The notes: a model not told the origin generated them from the sequence alone. A DNA stretch of 18,583 nucleotides from Negativicutes bacterium UBA1444 (GCA_002329525.1 DCTI01000083.1:1-18583); one strand, 5' to 3'. Shown: positions 8,163-15,844, counted from the first letter of the stretch. Program-made: numbers and translations.

Positions 8163-8257
8163 GCTGCCGTTCCTACGCGGGCATTATCCCGATCAGGTCA
8201 GGAGGTAAGGCGGTCGCTACCGCCACTCTCAGCCCATATCATGAGCTCCCTCGGCTA
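8163..8257 (-). ncRNA. TPP riboswitch (thi box) controlling thiSGHFE
   Basis: The minus strand carries the conserved thi-box elements in order: GGGAGCTC, GGGCTGAGAG, then ACCTCCTGACCTGATC, GGGATAATGCCCGCGTAGGAA, closed by GCCG (8255-8252) pairing with CGGC (8169-8166) as P1. This is the standard aptamer that senses thiamine diphosphate. A terminator hairpin follows eight or so bases later, so control is most likely by transcription attenuation: high TPP turns the operon off. Confidence 0.96.
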
Positions 8258-8303
8258 TCGAATATGAAATTGGGCGCAATCGGGGCGCTTTGAATTCATC
8301 GCT

Positions 8304-8332
8304 ATTCTAACGCCCGATGGCGCATCTGTCAA
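8304..8332 (-). promoter_or_regulatory. Sigma-A promoter of the thi operon
   Basis: On the minus strand TTGACA (8332-8327) and TAGAAT (8309-8304) are separated by exactly 17 bases, a near-consensus housekeeping promoter. The start would fall near 8297, about 40 bases before the riboswitch P1 stem. Confidence 0.88.
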
Positions 8333-8483
8333 CATTGCAATCCTTGAAAAATACTCAATCCCTTTAAATTCAATGTGTTTCAGCCTTCCCTCCGACAGAT
8401 TCCCAACAGACAAAAAGGAAATTGCCGCCTGACCGCCGAAAGGTTTGTTTACCAAGCGTCATCAACGAAGGAGAAATACGAGA

Positions 8484-9824
8484 GTGGGTTCAGCTTATTC
8501 CAATCGCGCCCAGGCAATCGCCGTTTGGCACAAGCGCCGGCTTCTGATCTGGGGAGTTACAGCCGCCGCCTTTATTACCGGGTATTTTCATCGCACCGTC
8601 ATCGGGGTGGTATCGGATAATCTAATGCGCGATTTTGCGATTGAGCGTGCCACCGACCTCGGTTTGCTGGCGTCGATCTATTTCTGGACCTATGCCGTGT
8701 TGCAGTTGCCGGCCGGGATCATGGCCGACCGCTTCGGCCCGCGCCGGGTCGTCAGCCTTTCCTTGCTGATTTCTGCGATCGGCACACTGATCTTCACGTT
8801 CGCCGGCACCCTCACCGGCTTGTATGCGGGCCGGCTCGTCACCACGTTGGGCATCGGCGTCATTTATGTCTGTCTGATCAAACTGCAGGCCGACTGGTTC
8901 TGCTTGCGCGAATTCGCGACCATGTCCGGGCTGATTGTTCTGATCGGCAACTCCGGTTCCCTGCTGGCGGCGACGCCCATGGCGTTCATCGTGGACAGCT
9001 GGGGCTGGCGCAACGCCTTTCATCTGATCGCCGCCTACTCCCTGGTAATGGCGGTCGCCTGCTGGATGCTGGTCCGCGACCGTCCGGAGGATATTGGGTT
9101 GCCCAGCGTTGCCGAACTGGAAACCAATCTCCCACCACCGCCGGTCCCGGCGCGAAAGCCGACGGCAAGTATCCGGTCTTGCATCCGGATTGTCTGCCGG
9201 AATAAAAAAACCTGGCCGCCGGTTGTCGCCGGAGCCACGGTTTATGGCGTTTATATGGCCATCAGCGGCGTATGGGGGATTCCGTATTTCATGCAGGTAT
9301 ACGGACTGTCGCGGGTCGATGCTTCCCAAATGGTCTTCATCATGGTCATCGGCAACATGATCACGGCGCCGCTGCTCGGCGTGATCTCCGACCGGCTGCG
9401 GCTACGGCGCGGACCGTTTCTGGCCGCCACCGTTATTTTTTTGTCTTCGCTGTTGCTGCTGACGCTATGGAATGGCTCCAAACCGCCGGTGATTCTGCTT
9501 TATCCCCTCTGCCTGCTCTTTGGGGTCGGCGTATCCGGGCTATCGTTGTCGGTTGCCTGCGTCAAGGAAGTCAACCCGCCTTATGCCACCGGCATCGCGG
9601 CCGGCATCACCAATTCCGGCCCCTTTCTGGGAGCGGCCTTCATGCAGCCGGCTGTGGGATGGATTTTGGACCATTACTGGGAGGGATCCATTGTACACGG
9701 CGTCAAGGTCTATCCCCAGATCGCCTACACCAATGCGTTCCTGTTTTGCTGCGGCGTGCTGCTGATCAGCCTGTTGGCGGCCTGGTCGGTGCAGGAAACC
9801 CACTGCCGGATGCCGCAACAATAG
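8484..9824 (+). CDS. Major facilitator superfamily transporter
   Basis: An integral inner-membrane protein of about 446 residues with roughly twelve hydrophobic segments in two halves joined by a Pro-rich cytoplasmic loop (LPPPPVPARKP). The loop after the second helix reads GIMADRFGPRRVV, the MFS motif A, and a weaker copy GVISDRLRLRRG occurs in the second half. Substrate is unknown; a solute:proton symporter for an organic anion would be ordinary, but nothing in the sequence fixes it. The GTG at 8484 is chosen because AAGGAG lies ten bases before it; an in-frame TTG at 8445 is the alternative. It is the only plus-strand gene between two minus-strand operons, and its stop abuts the deacetylase stop. 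A thiamine-precursor role is possible only because it diverges from the thi operon. Confidence 0.88.
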   Translation: MGSAYSNRAQAIAVWHKRRLLIWGVTAAAFITGYFHRTVIGVVSDNLMRDFAIERATDLGLLASIYFWTYAVLQLPAGIMADRFGPRRVVSLSLLISAIGTLIFTFAGTLTGLYAGRLVTTLGIGVIYVCLIKLQADWFCLREFATMSGLIVLIGNSGSLLAATPMAFIVDSWGWRNAFHLIAAYSLVMAVACWMLVRDRPEDIGLPSVAELETNLPPPPVPARKPTASIRSCIRIVCRNKKTWPPVVAGATVYGVYMAISGVWGIPYFMQVYGLSRVDASQMVFIMVIGNMITAPLLGVISDRLRLRRGPFLAATVIFLSSLLLLTLWNGSKPPVILLYPLCLLFGVGVSGLSLSVACVKEVNPPYATGIAAGITNSGPFLGAAFMQPAVGWILDHYWEGSIVHGVKVYPQIAYTNAFLFCCGVLLISLLAAWSVQETHCRMPQQ

Positions 9825-10694
9825 TTACGATGTTTCTTGCCGCAAGGCGGACAACTGTTCCGCGATGGAAGTAAAGCGGAAGCTACGCAGAATATCGGCA
9901 AGTTTGGCGCGATTGCCGGCCACATTATAGTATTGGATGAACGATTCCAAGCGAGGCAGCGGCAATCGCCGTTCCGTCGGGTCGATCTCGCGGGGATGCA
10001 GATACACGAGGGCGTTGCGCCCCTGCCGGTTCAGTGAACGGATGCCGCGCTTGATCAACCAGGCAGGAAACAGCCGGAAATAAAAGCCGCCGGAAAAGCC
10101 GAAATTACTGCCGCATACCCGCATCACCGACATCGGAACTTCGTAAATGGCCAGCTCCCGGCCGTCAATGCAGGGATGGTGGATTCCGGTCGGCGCGTCG
10201 GGAATTCCGTACAGGAACGTTTTGACCGGAAAGATACTGGCATCGTACAGCAATCCCAGTTCTTCCAACGCCGTCAGATAATGCCGGTTTCTTTCGATGA
10301 TGGACCAGGAGGGCGCCCGGTAGCCGAAGATTCGTTTTCCCGTCAAAGTCTGCAGAATCTCTGCAGACTTTTTCACATCATCCCGGAATTCCGCGTAGGT
10401 CTGTTTATAGGCCAGCTGGTGCCCATAACCATGGGAAGCGATTTCATGGCCGGCTTCAGCGATCGCCCTGACCACGTCGGGATACGTCTCGCCAATTTGC
10501 CCCAAAACAAAAAAAGTGGCTTTGCAGCCCGCTTCGCTGCAACACTGCAGCAGCAAGTCCACATCAGCCCGAAAATTCGACTCCCGCCCCCGGTAAGCGG
10601 ACAGGTCCACGCCCTCATAATTGGCATGGTACCAGTCCTCGATATCAAAAGTGAGAAAGTTATGGCCGGCGGCATTCGGCCCGGACTTATCCAT
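9825..10694 (-). CDS. Polysaccharide deacetylase (CE4 / NodB-like, DUF3473-type C-terminus)
   Basis: A 289-residue carbohydrate esterase family 4 protein expected to remove N-acetyl groups from an exopolysaccharide. Visible motifs are TFDIEDWYH at 15-23 (D17 catalytic and D20 or E19 likely metal ligand), SHGYGHQ at 87-93 (metal ligands H88 and H92), YRAPSWS at 125-131, YDASIF near 150-155 and YLHPREIDP in the C-terminal part. The TFDIEDW opening and LHPRE ending resemble the deacetylases of PEP-CTERM/exosortase exopolysaccharide loci. No signal peptide is visible, so action on a cytoplasmic-side or lipid-linked intermediate is possible. The start overlaps the methyltransferase stop by eight bases. 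It is the last gene of the glycan operon. Confidence 0.9.
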   Translation of the reverse strand: MDKSGPNAAGHNFLTFDIEDWYHANYEGVDLSAYRGRESNFRADVDLLLQCCSEAGCKATFFVLGQIGETYPDVVRAIAEAGHEIASHGYGHQLAYKQTYAEFRDDVKKSAEILQTLTGKRIFGYRAPSWSIIERNRHYLTALEELGLLYDASIFPVKTFLYGIPDAPTGIHHPCIDGRELAIYEVPMSVMRVCGSNFGFSGGFYFRLFPAWLIKRGIRSLNRQGRNALVYLHPREIDPTERRLPLPRLESFIQYYNVAGNRAKLADILRSFRFTSIAEQLSALRQETS

Positions 10695-11352
10695 TCCCCT
10701 TCCGCCCCCTGATGGCGAACGACGTGCAAAACAGGTCTGTCAGGCTGTTCCGGCCGGCGCCCTGCGTCACGACCCGCAGCGGATGATACTGCTTCAGGAA
10801 GTCGACCGTCGGAAAACCCAGCCGCGTGAACAACTGCGCCAATTCGGTCATCGAATACATCCGGTCGAACTTCTTCGTTCGTTCGAACAGCCCCAGCAAC
10901 TTGCGCTGCACGGAGCCGCTATGCAAGGTCTGGACCAGCAGCACTCCGCCCGGTTTGGTCACCCGCGCCAGTTCGGCGATGATCGGTTCAACCTCGGGGA
11001 TGAGCTGGATCACGCCGATGCAAACCACCACGTCAAACATTCCGTTCGCGAATGGCAAGGCCCCCAAATCCCCATTCAAGGTTTTCAGGCCCCGGCTGGC
11101 GGCGAATTCCAGACTTTTCGCCGAAAAATCCACCCCGTAGACGGTGTTGTCTTTCACCCAGGGCTCACTAAAAGCGCCGACGCCGCAGCCCGCGTCCAGG
11201 ATCTGTTTGCCCTTCAGTTCCCCCAGCCAACGATGGATGTGGTCCCGTTGCACAAAAAAACTGGTGTCGTCAAAATAATCGGAGGATTTGACAGACGCAC
11301 CGTGTGTGGCGGCTTTTTGATCAAAATACTGTTTCCATTGGGAATCGCTCAT
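10687..11352 (-). CDS. Class I SAM-dependent methyltransferase
   Basis: A 221-residue soluble Rossmann-fold methyltransferase. Motif I is DAGCGVGAF at 53-61, the ribose-binding acidic residue is D75 in VYGVDFS, and a motif resembling motif IV (FDVVVCIGV) follows at about 106-114. Within this operon it probably methylates a sugar or lipid-linked intermediate, or a component of the acyl modification; the acceptor is not evident. The ATG at 11352 has GGAGG seven bases upstream. It is separated from the FemAB-like gene by 50 bases and overlaps the deacetylase start. Confidence 0.85.
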   Translation of the reverse strand: MSDSQWKQYFDQKAATHGASVKSSDYFDDTSFFVQRDHIHRWLGELKGKQILDAGCGVGAFSEPWVKDNTVYGVDFSAKSLEFAASRGLKTLNGDLGALPFANGMFDVVVCIGVIQLIPEVEPIIAELARVTKPGGVLLVQTLHSGSVQRKLLGLFERTKKFDRMYSMTELAQLFTRLGFPTVDFLKQYHPLRVVTQGAGRNSLTDLFCTSFAIRGRKGNG

Positions 11353-11402
11353 GGTTGTGCCTCCGTTACTCTCTGCAATCGCCGCTTCGGCTAAAGATCG
11401 CG

Positions 11403-12446
11403 TTATGGCATCACATACCGGATCAACCGGCGACCGACCGGCTCGGTAATGAAATCAGGCGTTTTCTTCCAAAGTCCGATGAAAAAGCGCAGCCGGTCCC
11501 GGTCCGGCGGCCCGCTGCCGCCGGTTTCCCCCTGCGAATATAGATATTGGAGCGGCACGGGTTTGGCGCCCCACTGCTGTTTGAACTGATAGGTGCCGGA
11601 TTCCGCCGGGGATCGGCCTAGATCCAAAAACTTCATGCCCTGCCGGATGCCGAACCGCGCCGCTTCCCAATACATGAAATTGTTCAGATAGCGGTGGTTG
11701 TACTCCACAAGATTGGCGCCATAGGGATAATAGAGTGTGGAATTGCCGGGACTCGTCAGCAATAGCATTCCGCCGACAACCTGTTCCGTCACCTTGTTTA
11801 GAACGGTCAGCAGGAATGAATTCGCCGGCAGATGCCGAAAAAACGCCGCAAAAAAATCAAGCGACGGCGCCGGCGACCCCAGCTGTTTCATCCGACGCAC
11901 ATATACTTTATAAAAATCGGCCAGCCGGCTCCGGTCGAATGAAGCCACAAACCAGTCGTTCTTGTATGTTTTGCGCACATGGTTGCGGCAACTGCCGGAA
12001 GTTTGCGCCAAAGTCGCCTCTTCATCCGCCAGCAGCGGCAACACAAAAGTGACATTGTTCCGGCAACTCCGCCAAGCCGGACTGTCGATCTGTCGGTCCT
12101 TGAATCGTAGTTCGATCCCGCTCAGGGACAGATTCCGCTGGATCGCCGGCAAGGATTGCATCACAAAGTCCGTCGCTTCTTCGCTGCTTGCGCAGATATC
12201 CAGATAATTCACGAACGGCAGGGACACGCCGACTCGCTTGCCGGAAAGGTTCCGTCCCGTGATCATCGGCAGCAGGGCCTCAATCCTATTTTCGCCGTCC
12301 ACTACGGCATGATACCCGCATTGATATTTAAAAGACTCCAACAGAATTTGGCGAATCGCCGTCGTATGAAAGATTGTCCCATAAGTAAGGGCCAGATGGT
12401 CCCACTCGTCCCGCAGGCGGTCCGAATACTGGATGCACTTTAACAT
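11403..12446 (-). CDS. FemAB-like / GNAT-fold acyltransferase of an exopolysaccharide locus
   Basis: A protein of 347 residues with the double GNAT fold of the FemAB/peptidoglycan-bridge and related families. The segment FLDLGRSPAESGTYQFKQQW (273-292) is the conserved signature also seen in FemAB proteins linked to PEP-CTERM/exosortase exopolysaccharide loci. YYPYGANLVEYNHRYLNN (239-256) is a second conserved block. It probably transfers an acyl or aminoacyl group to a glycan. The ATG at 12446 is preferred: it lies two bases after the SMR-like gene and begins MLKCIQYSDRLRDEW. The open frame continues to 12623, but that stretch only mirrors the upstream gene in another frame. Exact acceptor unknown. 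Confidence 0.85.
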   Translation of the reverse strand: MLKCIQYSDRLRDEWDHLALTYGTIFHTTAIRQILLESFKYQCGYHAVVDGENRIEALLPMITGRNLSGKRVGVSLPFVNYLDICASSEEATDFVMQSLPAIQRNLSLSGIELRFKDRQIDSPAWRSCRNNVTFVLPLLADEEATLAQTSGSCRNHVRKTYKNDWFVASFDRSRLADFYKVYVRRMKQLGSPAPSLDFFAAFFRHLPANSFLLTVLNKVTEQVVGGMLLLTSPGNSTLYYPYGANLVEYNHRYLNNFMYWEAARFGIRQGMKFLDLGRSPAESGTYQFKQQWGAKPVPLQYLYSQGETGGSGPPDRDRLRFFIGLWKKTPDFITEPVGRRLIRYVMP

Positions 12447-12448
12447 GT

Positions 12449-12802
12449 TCAACCTTTTAGCCAGCAGACGACACCAATCATGATGAACGCACAACCCGCC
12501 CATCGCAACAGACTGATCTGCTCCTGAAACACGAAAATGGACACGGACAACAGTAATACATACTGCAGACTGGAGACAAACGTCACATAACCAAGGTCGA
12601 AGACCGACAGACAATATACCCATAACAGAGCGGCCACCGCATACGAAAAGAAACCGGCCAGAATGCCGGGCGAAGTCAGATAGCCGACGGCAATCGCCGG
12701 CAAGCCGCCGTCAAAGTTCACGGTTCGACTGCCAATCTTGAGCAGGGTGCTGGCCAACACCGTCATCGACACGCTGGCGAAGAGAACCAGAAAATTCATC
12801 AT
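12449..12802 (-). CDS. Small four-helix transporter, EamA/SMR type (possible lipid-linked sugar flippase)
   Basis: A 117-residue integral membrane protein with four hydrophobic helices at about 3-22, 38-58, 63-85 and 95-115. The glutamate of the last loop lies in FVFQEQISLLRWAG. Size and layout match the EmrE/ArnE/ArnF group. Between glycosyltransferase genes the most reasonable role is movement of a polyprenyl-phosphate sugar across the membrane rather than drug export; this is inference. Its ATG overlaps the DUF2304 stop by four bases (ATGA). Confidence 0.82.
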   Translation of the reverse strand: MMNFLVLFASVSMTVLASTLLKIGSRTVNFDGGLPAIAVGYLTSPGILAGFFSYAVAALLWVYCLSVFDLGYVTFVSSLQYVLLLSVSIFVFQEQISLLRWAGCAFIMIGVVCWLKG

Positions 12803-13176
12803 TCGCTTTGTTTGTCCTCCTGTTGCAGTTCCTCCACTTTCAGCCGCAGCAACCCCACTTCCTGCGTCAGCGCCTTGTTCTGGGCCTTCAGATGCGAGAT
12901 GCTCACGCTCATGTTGAGCAACAGCAAATAGGCGCCAGCGATCAGCAGCGAAAAAAAGGCGGACGGCGCATAATAGACGCCGATCAGATGGGAAAAGCCG
13001 TCGAGCAAATCGCGGAACAGGGACACAATCAGCACAAACAGGCCGATCAGTAGCCAGATCAGCGAATACTTCTCCTTGAGCAGTCGCTCCCGCACCAGAA
13101 AAAACACCGACAGCAGGATAATCAGGCTAAAGGTGATTCCCAGCCACTGAATTTTGTCGAACGAGCCTGGAAACAT
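12799..13176 (-). CDS. DUF2304 membrane protein
   Basis: A 125-residue protein with three hydrophobic helices (about 11-28, 38-55 and 71-90) followed by a charged, heptad-like coiled-coil tail (about 93-122). The length, the KYSLIWLLIGL block and the short charged tail are those of DUF2304, a family commonly found beside GT2 glycosyltransferases and without a settled function. It may anchor or regulate the neighbouring GT2. Start choice is uncertain: the ATG at 13176 has AAGGCGG ten bases upstream, whereas the in-frame GTG at 13203 inside the GT2 gene has none. Confidence 0.8.
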   Translation of the reverse strand: MFPGSFDKIQWLGITFSLIILLSVFFLVRERLLKEKYSLIWLLIGLFVLIVSLFRDLLDGFSHLIGVYYAPSAFFSLLIAGAYLLLLNMSVSISHLKAQNKALTQEVGLLRLKVEELQQEDKQSE

Positions 13177-13183
13177 CACGCAC

Positions 13184-13936
13184 TCACCGCCTTGGCCGGG
13201 CACAGGAAAACAAAATGGTCAAAACCACTTTTGCCATATAGTATGGGCTTTTGATCGGCGTGATGGAGGAACAGCCATGTTCGCGTTCTCGCATGGCCAC
13301 CCCTACCTCGCAGACTTTGAGGCCGTTCTTTTTCAGCAGCACAATGGCGTCCGGCTCGGGGTAATCACTGGAATAGTACCGGGATAATACCTCCAGGCTC
13401 TTTCGGTTGTAAAGCCGGAATCCTGAAGTACTGTCGGTAATTCGGAGATTCACCAACGCCCGGAACAATAAATCGAAAAACCGGATCCCCAGGCGGCGGC
13501 ACCAGGTGGTTCGAAAGGATTCCACCTCCAGAAAGCGGGAGCCGATCACCATGTCGCAGCGTTTTTCCTGTATCGCTTGCAGCAGTTTCGGTACTTCCTG
13601 CGGCAGATGCTGTCCATCTCCGTCAATCTGGACCGCATAAAGGTATCCTGCCCGCATTGCATACTTGAACCCGGTCTGCATAGCGCCACCGATTCCCAGA
13701 TTACAGGGAAGGTCAATCACCTTAACGCCGGGAATCGTCCGCGCCACCAAGCCGGTCCGGTCTTCCGAGCAGTCGTTGATGACCAGAATGTCCGCAAGCG
13801 GCAATTCCTCCTGAATTTCATGGATGACCCGCAGAATATTCCCCTGTTCGTTAAATGCCGGAATAACAGCCAGTAGTTCGGCAGACTCCCGTTTTTCAGC
13901 GGCTTCGATATTTCTGGACAAGCAGTTTTCCCCCAT
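13184..13936 (-). CDS. GT2 family glycosyltransferase (DPM1/ArnC-like)
   Basis: A 250-residue GT-A-fold glycosyltransferase. It shows VIPAFNEQGNI at 24-34, NDCSEDRT at 54-61, CNLGIGGAMQTGFKYA near 78-93 and the metal-binding DGDGQH at 105-110. Similarity is to dolichyl-phosphate-mannose synthase and bacterial relatives that make polyprenyl-phosphate sugars on the cytoplasmic face. Only one weak hydrophobic stretch is seen, near the C-terminus. The ATG at 13936, with GGAGAG nine bases upstream, is preferred to an in-frame start at 14056, because the extension is simply the preceding gene read in another frame. Even so the gene overlaps the GT-C gene by 41 bases. Confidence 0.9.
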   Translation of the reverse strand: MGENCLSRNIEAAEKRESAELLAVIPAFNEQGNILRVIHEIQEELPLADILVINDCSEDRTGLVARTIPGVKVIDLPCNLGIGGAMQTGFKYAMRAGYLYAVQIDGDGQHLPQEVPKLLQAIQEKRCDMVIGSRFLEVESFRTTWCRRLGIRFFDLLFRALVNLRITDSTSGFRLYNRKSLEVLSRYYSSDYPEPDAIVLLKKNGLKVCEVGVAMREREHGCSSITPIKSPYYMAKVVLTILFSCARPRR

Positions 13937-15134
13937 CAAGCATTCTCTCCAGTCCGTAAGCCGCAACAATGGCGATAAACGGCATCGCCGGAAAACGGTA
14001 CCGGTACATGGCGTCAATAAACAACAACACACAAAAAGCAAAGACCGCAAGCACAATCAACCAGACAATGGCGCCCCGCCGAAACTTGCCAGTACGCCCG
14101 GCGACAATCGTTCCCCAAATGAACAGACCGGCCGGCAATATTTTGAAAGCAAAATACAGAACATCATTCAGATTGCGGATAGGTACCTGCCAGGTCCAGG
14201 CGCCAAGAAAGGCGATCGCCCGTCGGACATACAGAACCAGGATCGGCTCTCGGTTATTAATGAGAAAACTTAATATCAAACTGTCCGCTACGTCGATGGT
14301 ATAATCAGGGCGGTAAAAATAGTCGAAAGCGGTCGGGATATCATAAATCCATCCCTTTGCATATACATTATACAATACAAGTTTTGCGTTGTATTGTAAA
14401 GAATGGACGAAGGGATCCAATACGCCGCGGAAGAACAGGATTCCCGCCACGCCGACCATACCGACGGCCAGACCGATGATCGGCCATTTATAGCGACCCG
14501 CAGCAACCCGCACTTTGCTTCCGTCCAGTTGAAGAGCCAGATGAAATACAATCATCGCCGCAATCAGGATGCCGGTCGGCCGAAAGAAACACAAATATAG
14601 AGCAAAACCGGCAAAAGCACCCTTAAGCCAGAGTTTTCCCGGTTCCGTTACCCGCAATAGCAGATACACGCACAACAACGACAAGCTGACAAAAAAACTG
14701 TCGGACAAGACATACGTCGACCACAAAGTAATATCCCAAATATAAAGATAAAACAAACCGGAAATAATGGCGGTTGTCCGATTGAACAGCAACAGGGCGA
14801 TCTTGTAGACCAGAATGATTGCCAGGCTGGCCACTATCGACTGAATCAAAACCACGGTAACCGTGGTTTTGAAAATTCCCAGCAAAATCGCCAATAAAAA
14901 ATTATACCCCAAATATAAGATCTCATCGATATTGAGACCAATCGAAAAATGATCCAGCAGGCCGCAGGCATAGCTGATATACCAATAGCTGTCCGAGGAC
15001 TTCGGCAACCCCCGGCCGGACAGCACCAGCCACAACACATGGCCGGTCGTCCGATACAGCGATAAGATCACCAGCACGCCAATCGTTGCCGCTTCGACAA
15101 TATGCTCTTTATACTTTAGAACCTGCTGATACAC
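13896..15134 (-). CDS. Multi-pass GT-C (family 39-like) glycosyltransferase
   Basis: A 412-residue membrane protein with about ten hydrophobic helices and the large extracytoplasmic loops of the ArnT/PMT/RgtA group. SSDSYWY (46-52), in the first loop, contains the acidic residue (D48) expected of GT-C catalytic sites. It probably transfers a sugar from a polyprenyl-phosphate donor to a surface glycan or protein. GTG at 15134 is the likely start, with AGAGG seven bases before it. It is the first gene of the seven-gene operon. By eye this gene is AT-richer than its neighbours, which could mean a different history or simply membrane-protein codon content. Confidence 0.85.
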   Translation of the reverse strand: MYQQVLKYKEHIVEAATIGVLVILSLYRTTGHVLWLVLSGRGLPKSSDSYWYISYACGLLDHFSIGLNIDEILYLGYNFLLAILLGIFKTTVTVVLIQSIVASLAIILVYKIALLLFNRTTAIISGLFYLYIWDITLWSTYVLSDSFFVSLSLLCVYLLLRVTEPGKLWLKGAFAGFALYLCFFRPTGILIAAMIVFHLALQLDGSKVRVAAGRYKWPIIGLAVGMVGVAGILFFRGVLDPFVHSLQYNAKLVLYNVYAKGWIYDIPTAFDYFYRPDYTIDVADSLILSFLINNREPILVLYVRRAIAFLGAWTWQVPIRNLNDVLYFAFKILPAGLFIWGTIVAGRTGKFRRGAIVWLIVLAVFAFCVLLFIDAMYRYRFPAMPFIAIVAAYGLERMLDGGKLLVQKYRSR

Positions 15135-15174
15135 CCTTGATCCTCTGCTACTGTTTTTTCGCCTGTTTCTTATA

Positions 15175-15208
15175 TTACTATATTTTTCACAAATTCGTCA
15201 CAAATTTG
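15175..15208. promoter_or_regulatory. Direct-repeat element in the divergent promoter region (candidate operator/promoter)
   Basis: TCACAAATTCG (15187-15197) is followed without a gap by TCACAAATTTG (15198-15208), two 11-base copies exactly one helical turn apart. On the minus strand the second copy offers TTGTGA, 17 bases from TAGTAA (15180-15175), a weak sigma-A-like promoter for the glycan operon. The repeats would overlap its -35, so a binding protein could regulate it. Function is inferred. Confidence 0.4.
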
Positions 15209-15306
15209 CCATCATTTTGTGTCATTTTTTCTTTACAATAGTAATCATAGAAACGAAATCTACCATGCGAAGCTCGACGGCAAAATCACGAGTGGGGGTA
15301 TGATCG

Positions 15307-15828
15307 GTGAAAAGCACTACACCGCAAAAAATCGTTTGCTCCGCCTTAATCGGCCTGCTACAGTTCGGCGGCAATGTTTATCTGGCCGAAGCTGCCTCGC
15401 GCGAAGATCCTCGCCGCCATCACCAAGAAACCCGGGCGCCCCAGCATCCTAGCATTCACTTTCAGCAAGAACGTCTTCGTCAGGAACGACATTGGCAGGA
15501 AAAATTCGCTCATCAAGACAGAGATCTTCAGCACTGGCGCCTTCAAAACGACCAGATTCATCAACAAAGCCTTTTTCGCCGTCTAAACGAACCGGAACGA
15601 GACTGGCGGCACCGCCAATGGTTGGAAGAACAGCGTCTGCAACGGCAACGGGAAGAAATTCGCCGCCGGCAGTGGTGGGAGCATCAACGTCACGAGCAGG
15701 AAATGCGACGCCGGGATCACGAACTGGAGTGGGAATGGCGCCATCGTCAATGGCTGGAACAACAACGCTATGATCACGAACTGCGGCAAATTGAAATTCT
15801 TGTGCTGGCCCTGTTGCTGGCAACCTGA
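15307..15828 (+). CDS. Secreted W/H/R/Q/E-rich protein of unknown function
   Basis: A 173-residue protein I do not recognise. Residues 1-30 look like a signal peptide with a likely signal-peptidase site after AEA. The mature part is extremely rich in Arg, Gln, Glu, His and Trp and is predicted to be helical. WRHRQWLEEQR (100-110) recurs as WRHRQWLEQQR (144-154), and shorter echoes such as RRRQWWEHQR lie between. The last dozen residues (IEILVLALLLAT) are hydrophobic, as for a membrane tail or packing helix. The GTG at 15307 follows GGGGG by eight bases; the ATG at 15300 is in another frame. It diverges from the glycan operon and ends at a strong terminator. No catalytic motif is visible; a structural or metal/polyanion-binding envelope role is a guess. 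Confidence 0.72.
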   Translation: MKSTTPQKIVCSALIGLLQFGGNVYLAEAASREDPRRHHQETRAPQHPSIHFQQERLRQERHWQEKFAHQDRDLQHWRLQNDQIHQQSLFRRLNEPERDWRHRQWLEEQRLQRQREEIRRRQWWEHQRHEQEMRRRDHELEWEWRHRQWLEQQRYDHELRQIEILVLALLLAT

Positions 15829-15844
15829 AATTGAAATTGAATCG

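Noticed and set aside
8341..8483. Promoter for the MFS gene
   Set aside because: TTGAAA at 8344 lacks a good -10 at normal spacing; a promoter must exist but I cannot place it.
9835..9855. Small inverted repeat after the MFS gene
   Set aside because: CTTGCCGCAAG is short and lacks a T run, so it is not a credible terminator.
12447..12623. N-terminal extension of the FemAB-like protein
   Set aside because: The extension is another frame of the SMR-like gene and does not resemble the family; ATG at 12446 follows that gene's stop directly.
15217..15245. Plus-strand promoter for the secreted protein (TTGTGT with TAGTAA/AGTAAT)
   Set aside because: Both boxes are weak in an AT-rich region where such matches are expected by chance.
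15219..15452. Alternative plus-strand frame starting before the secreted-protein gene (including the ATG at 15300)
   Set aside because: It is out of frame with the signal-peptide protein, short, and lacks any recognisable feature.
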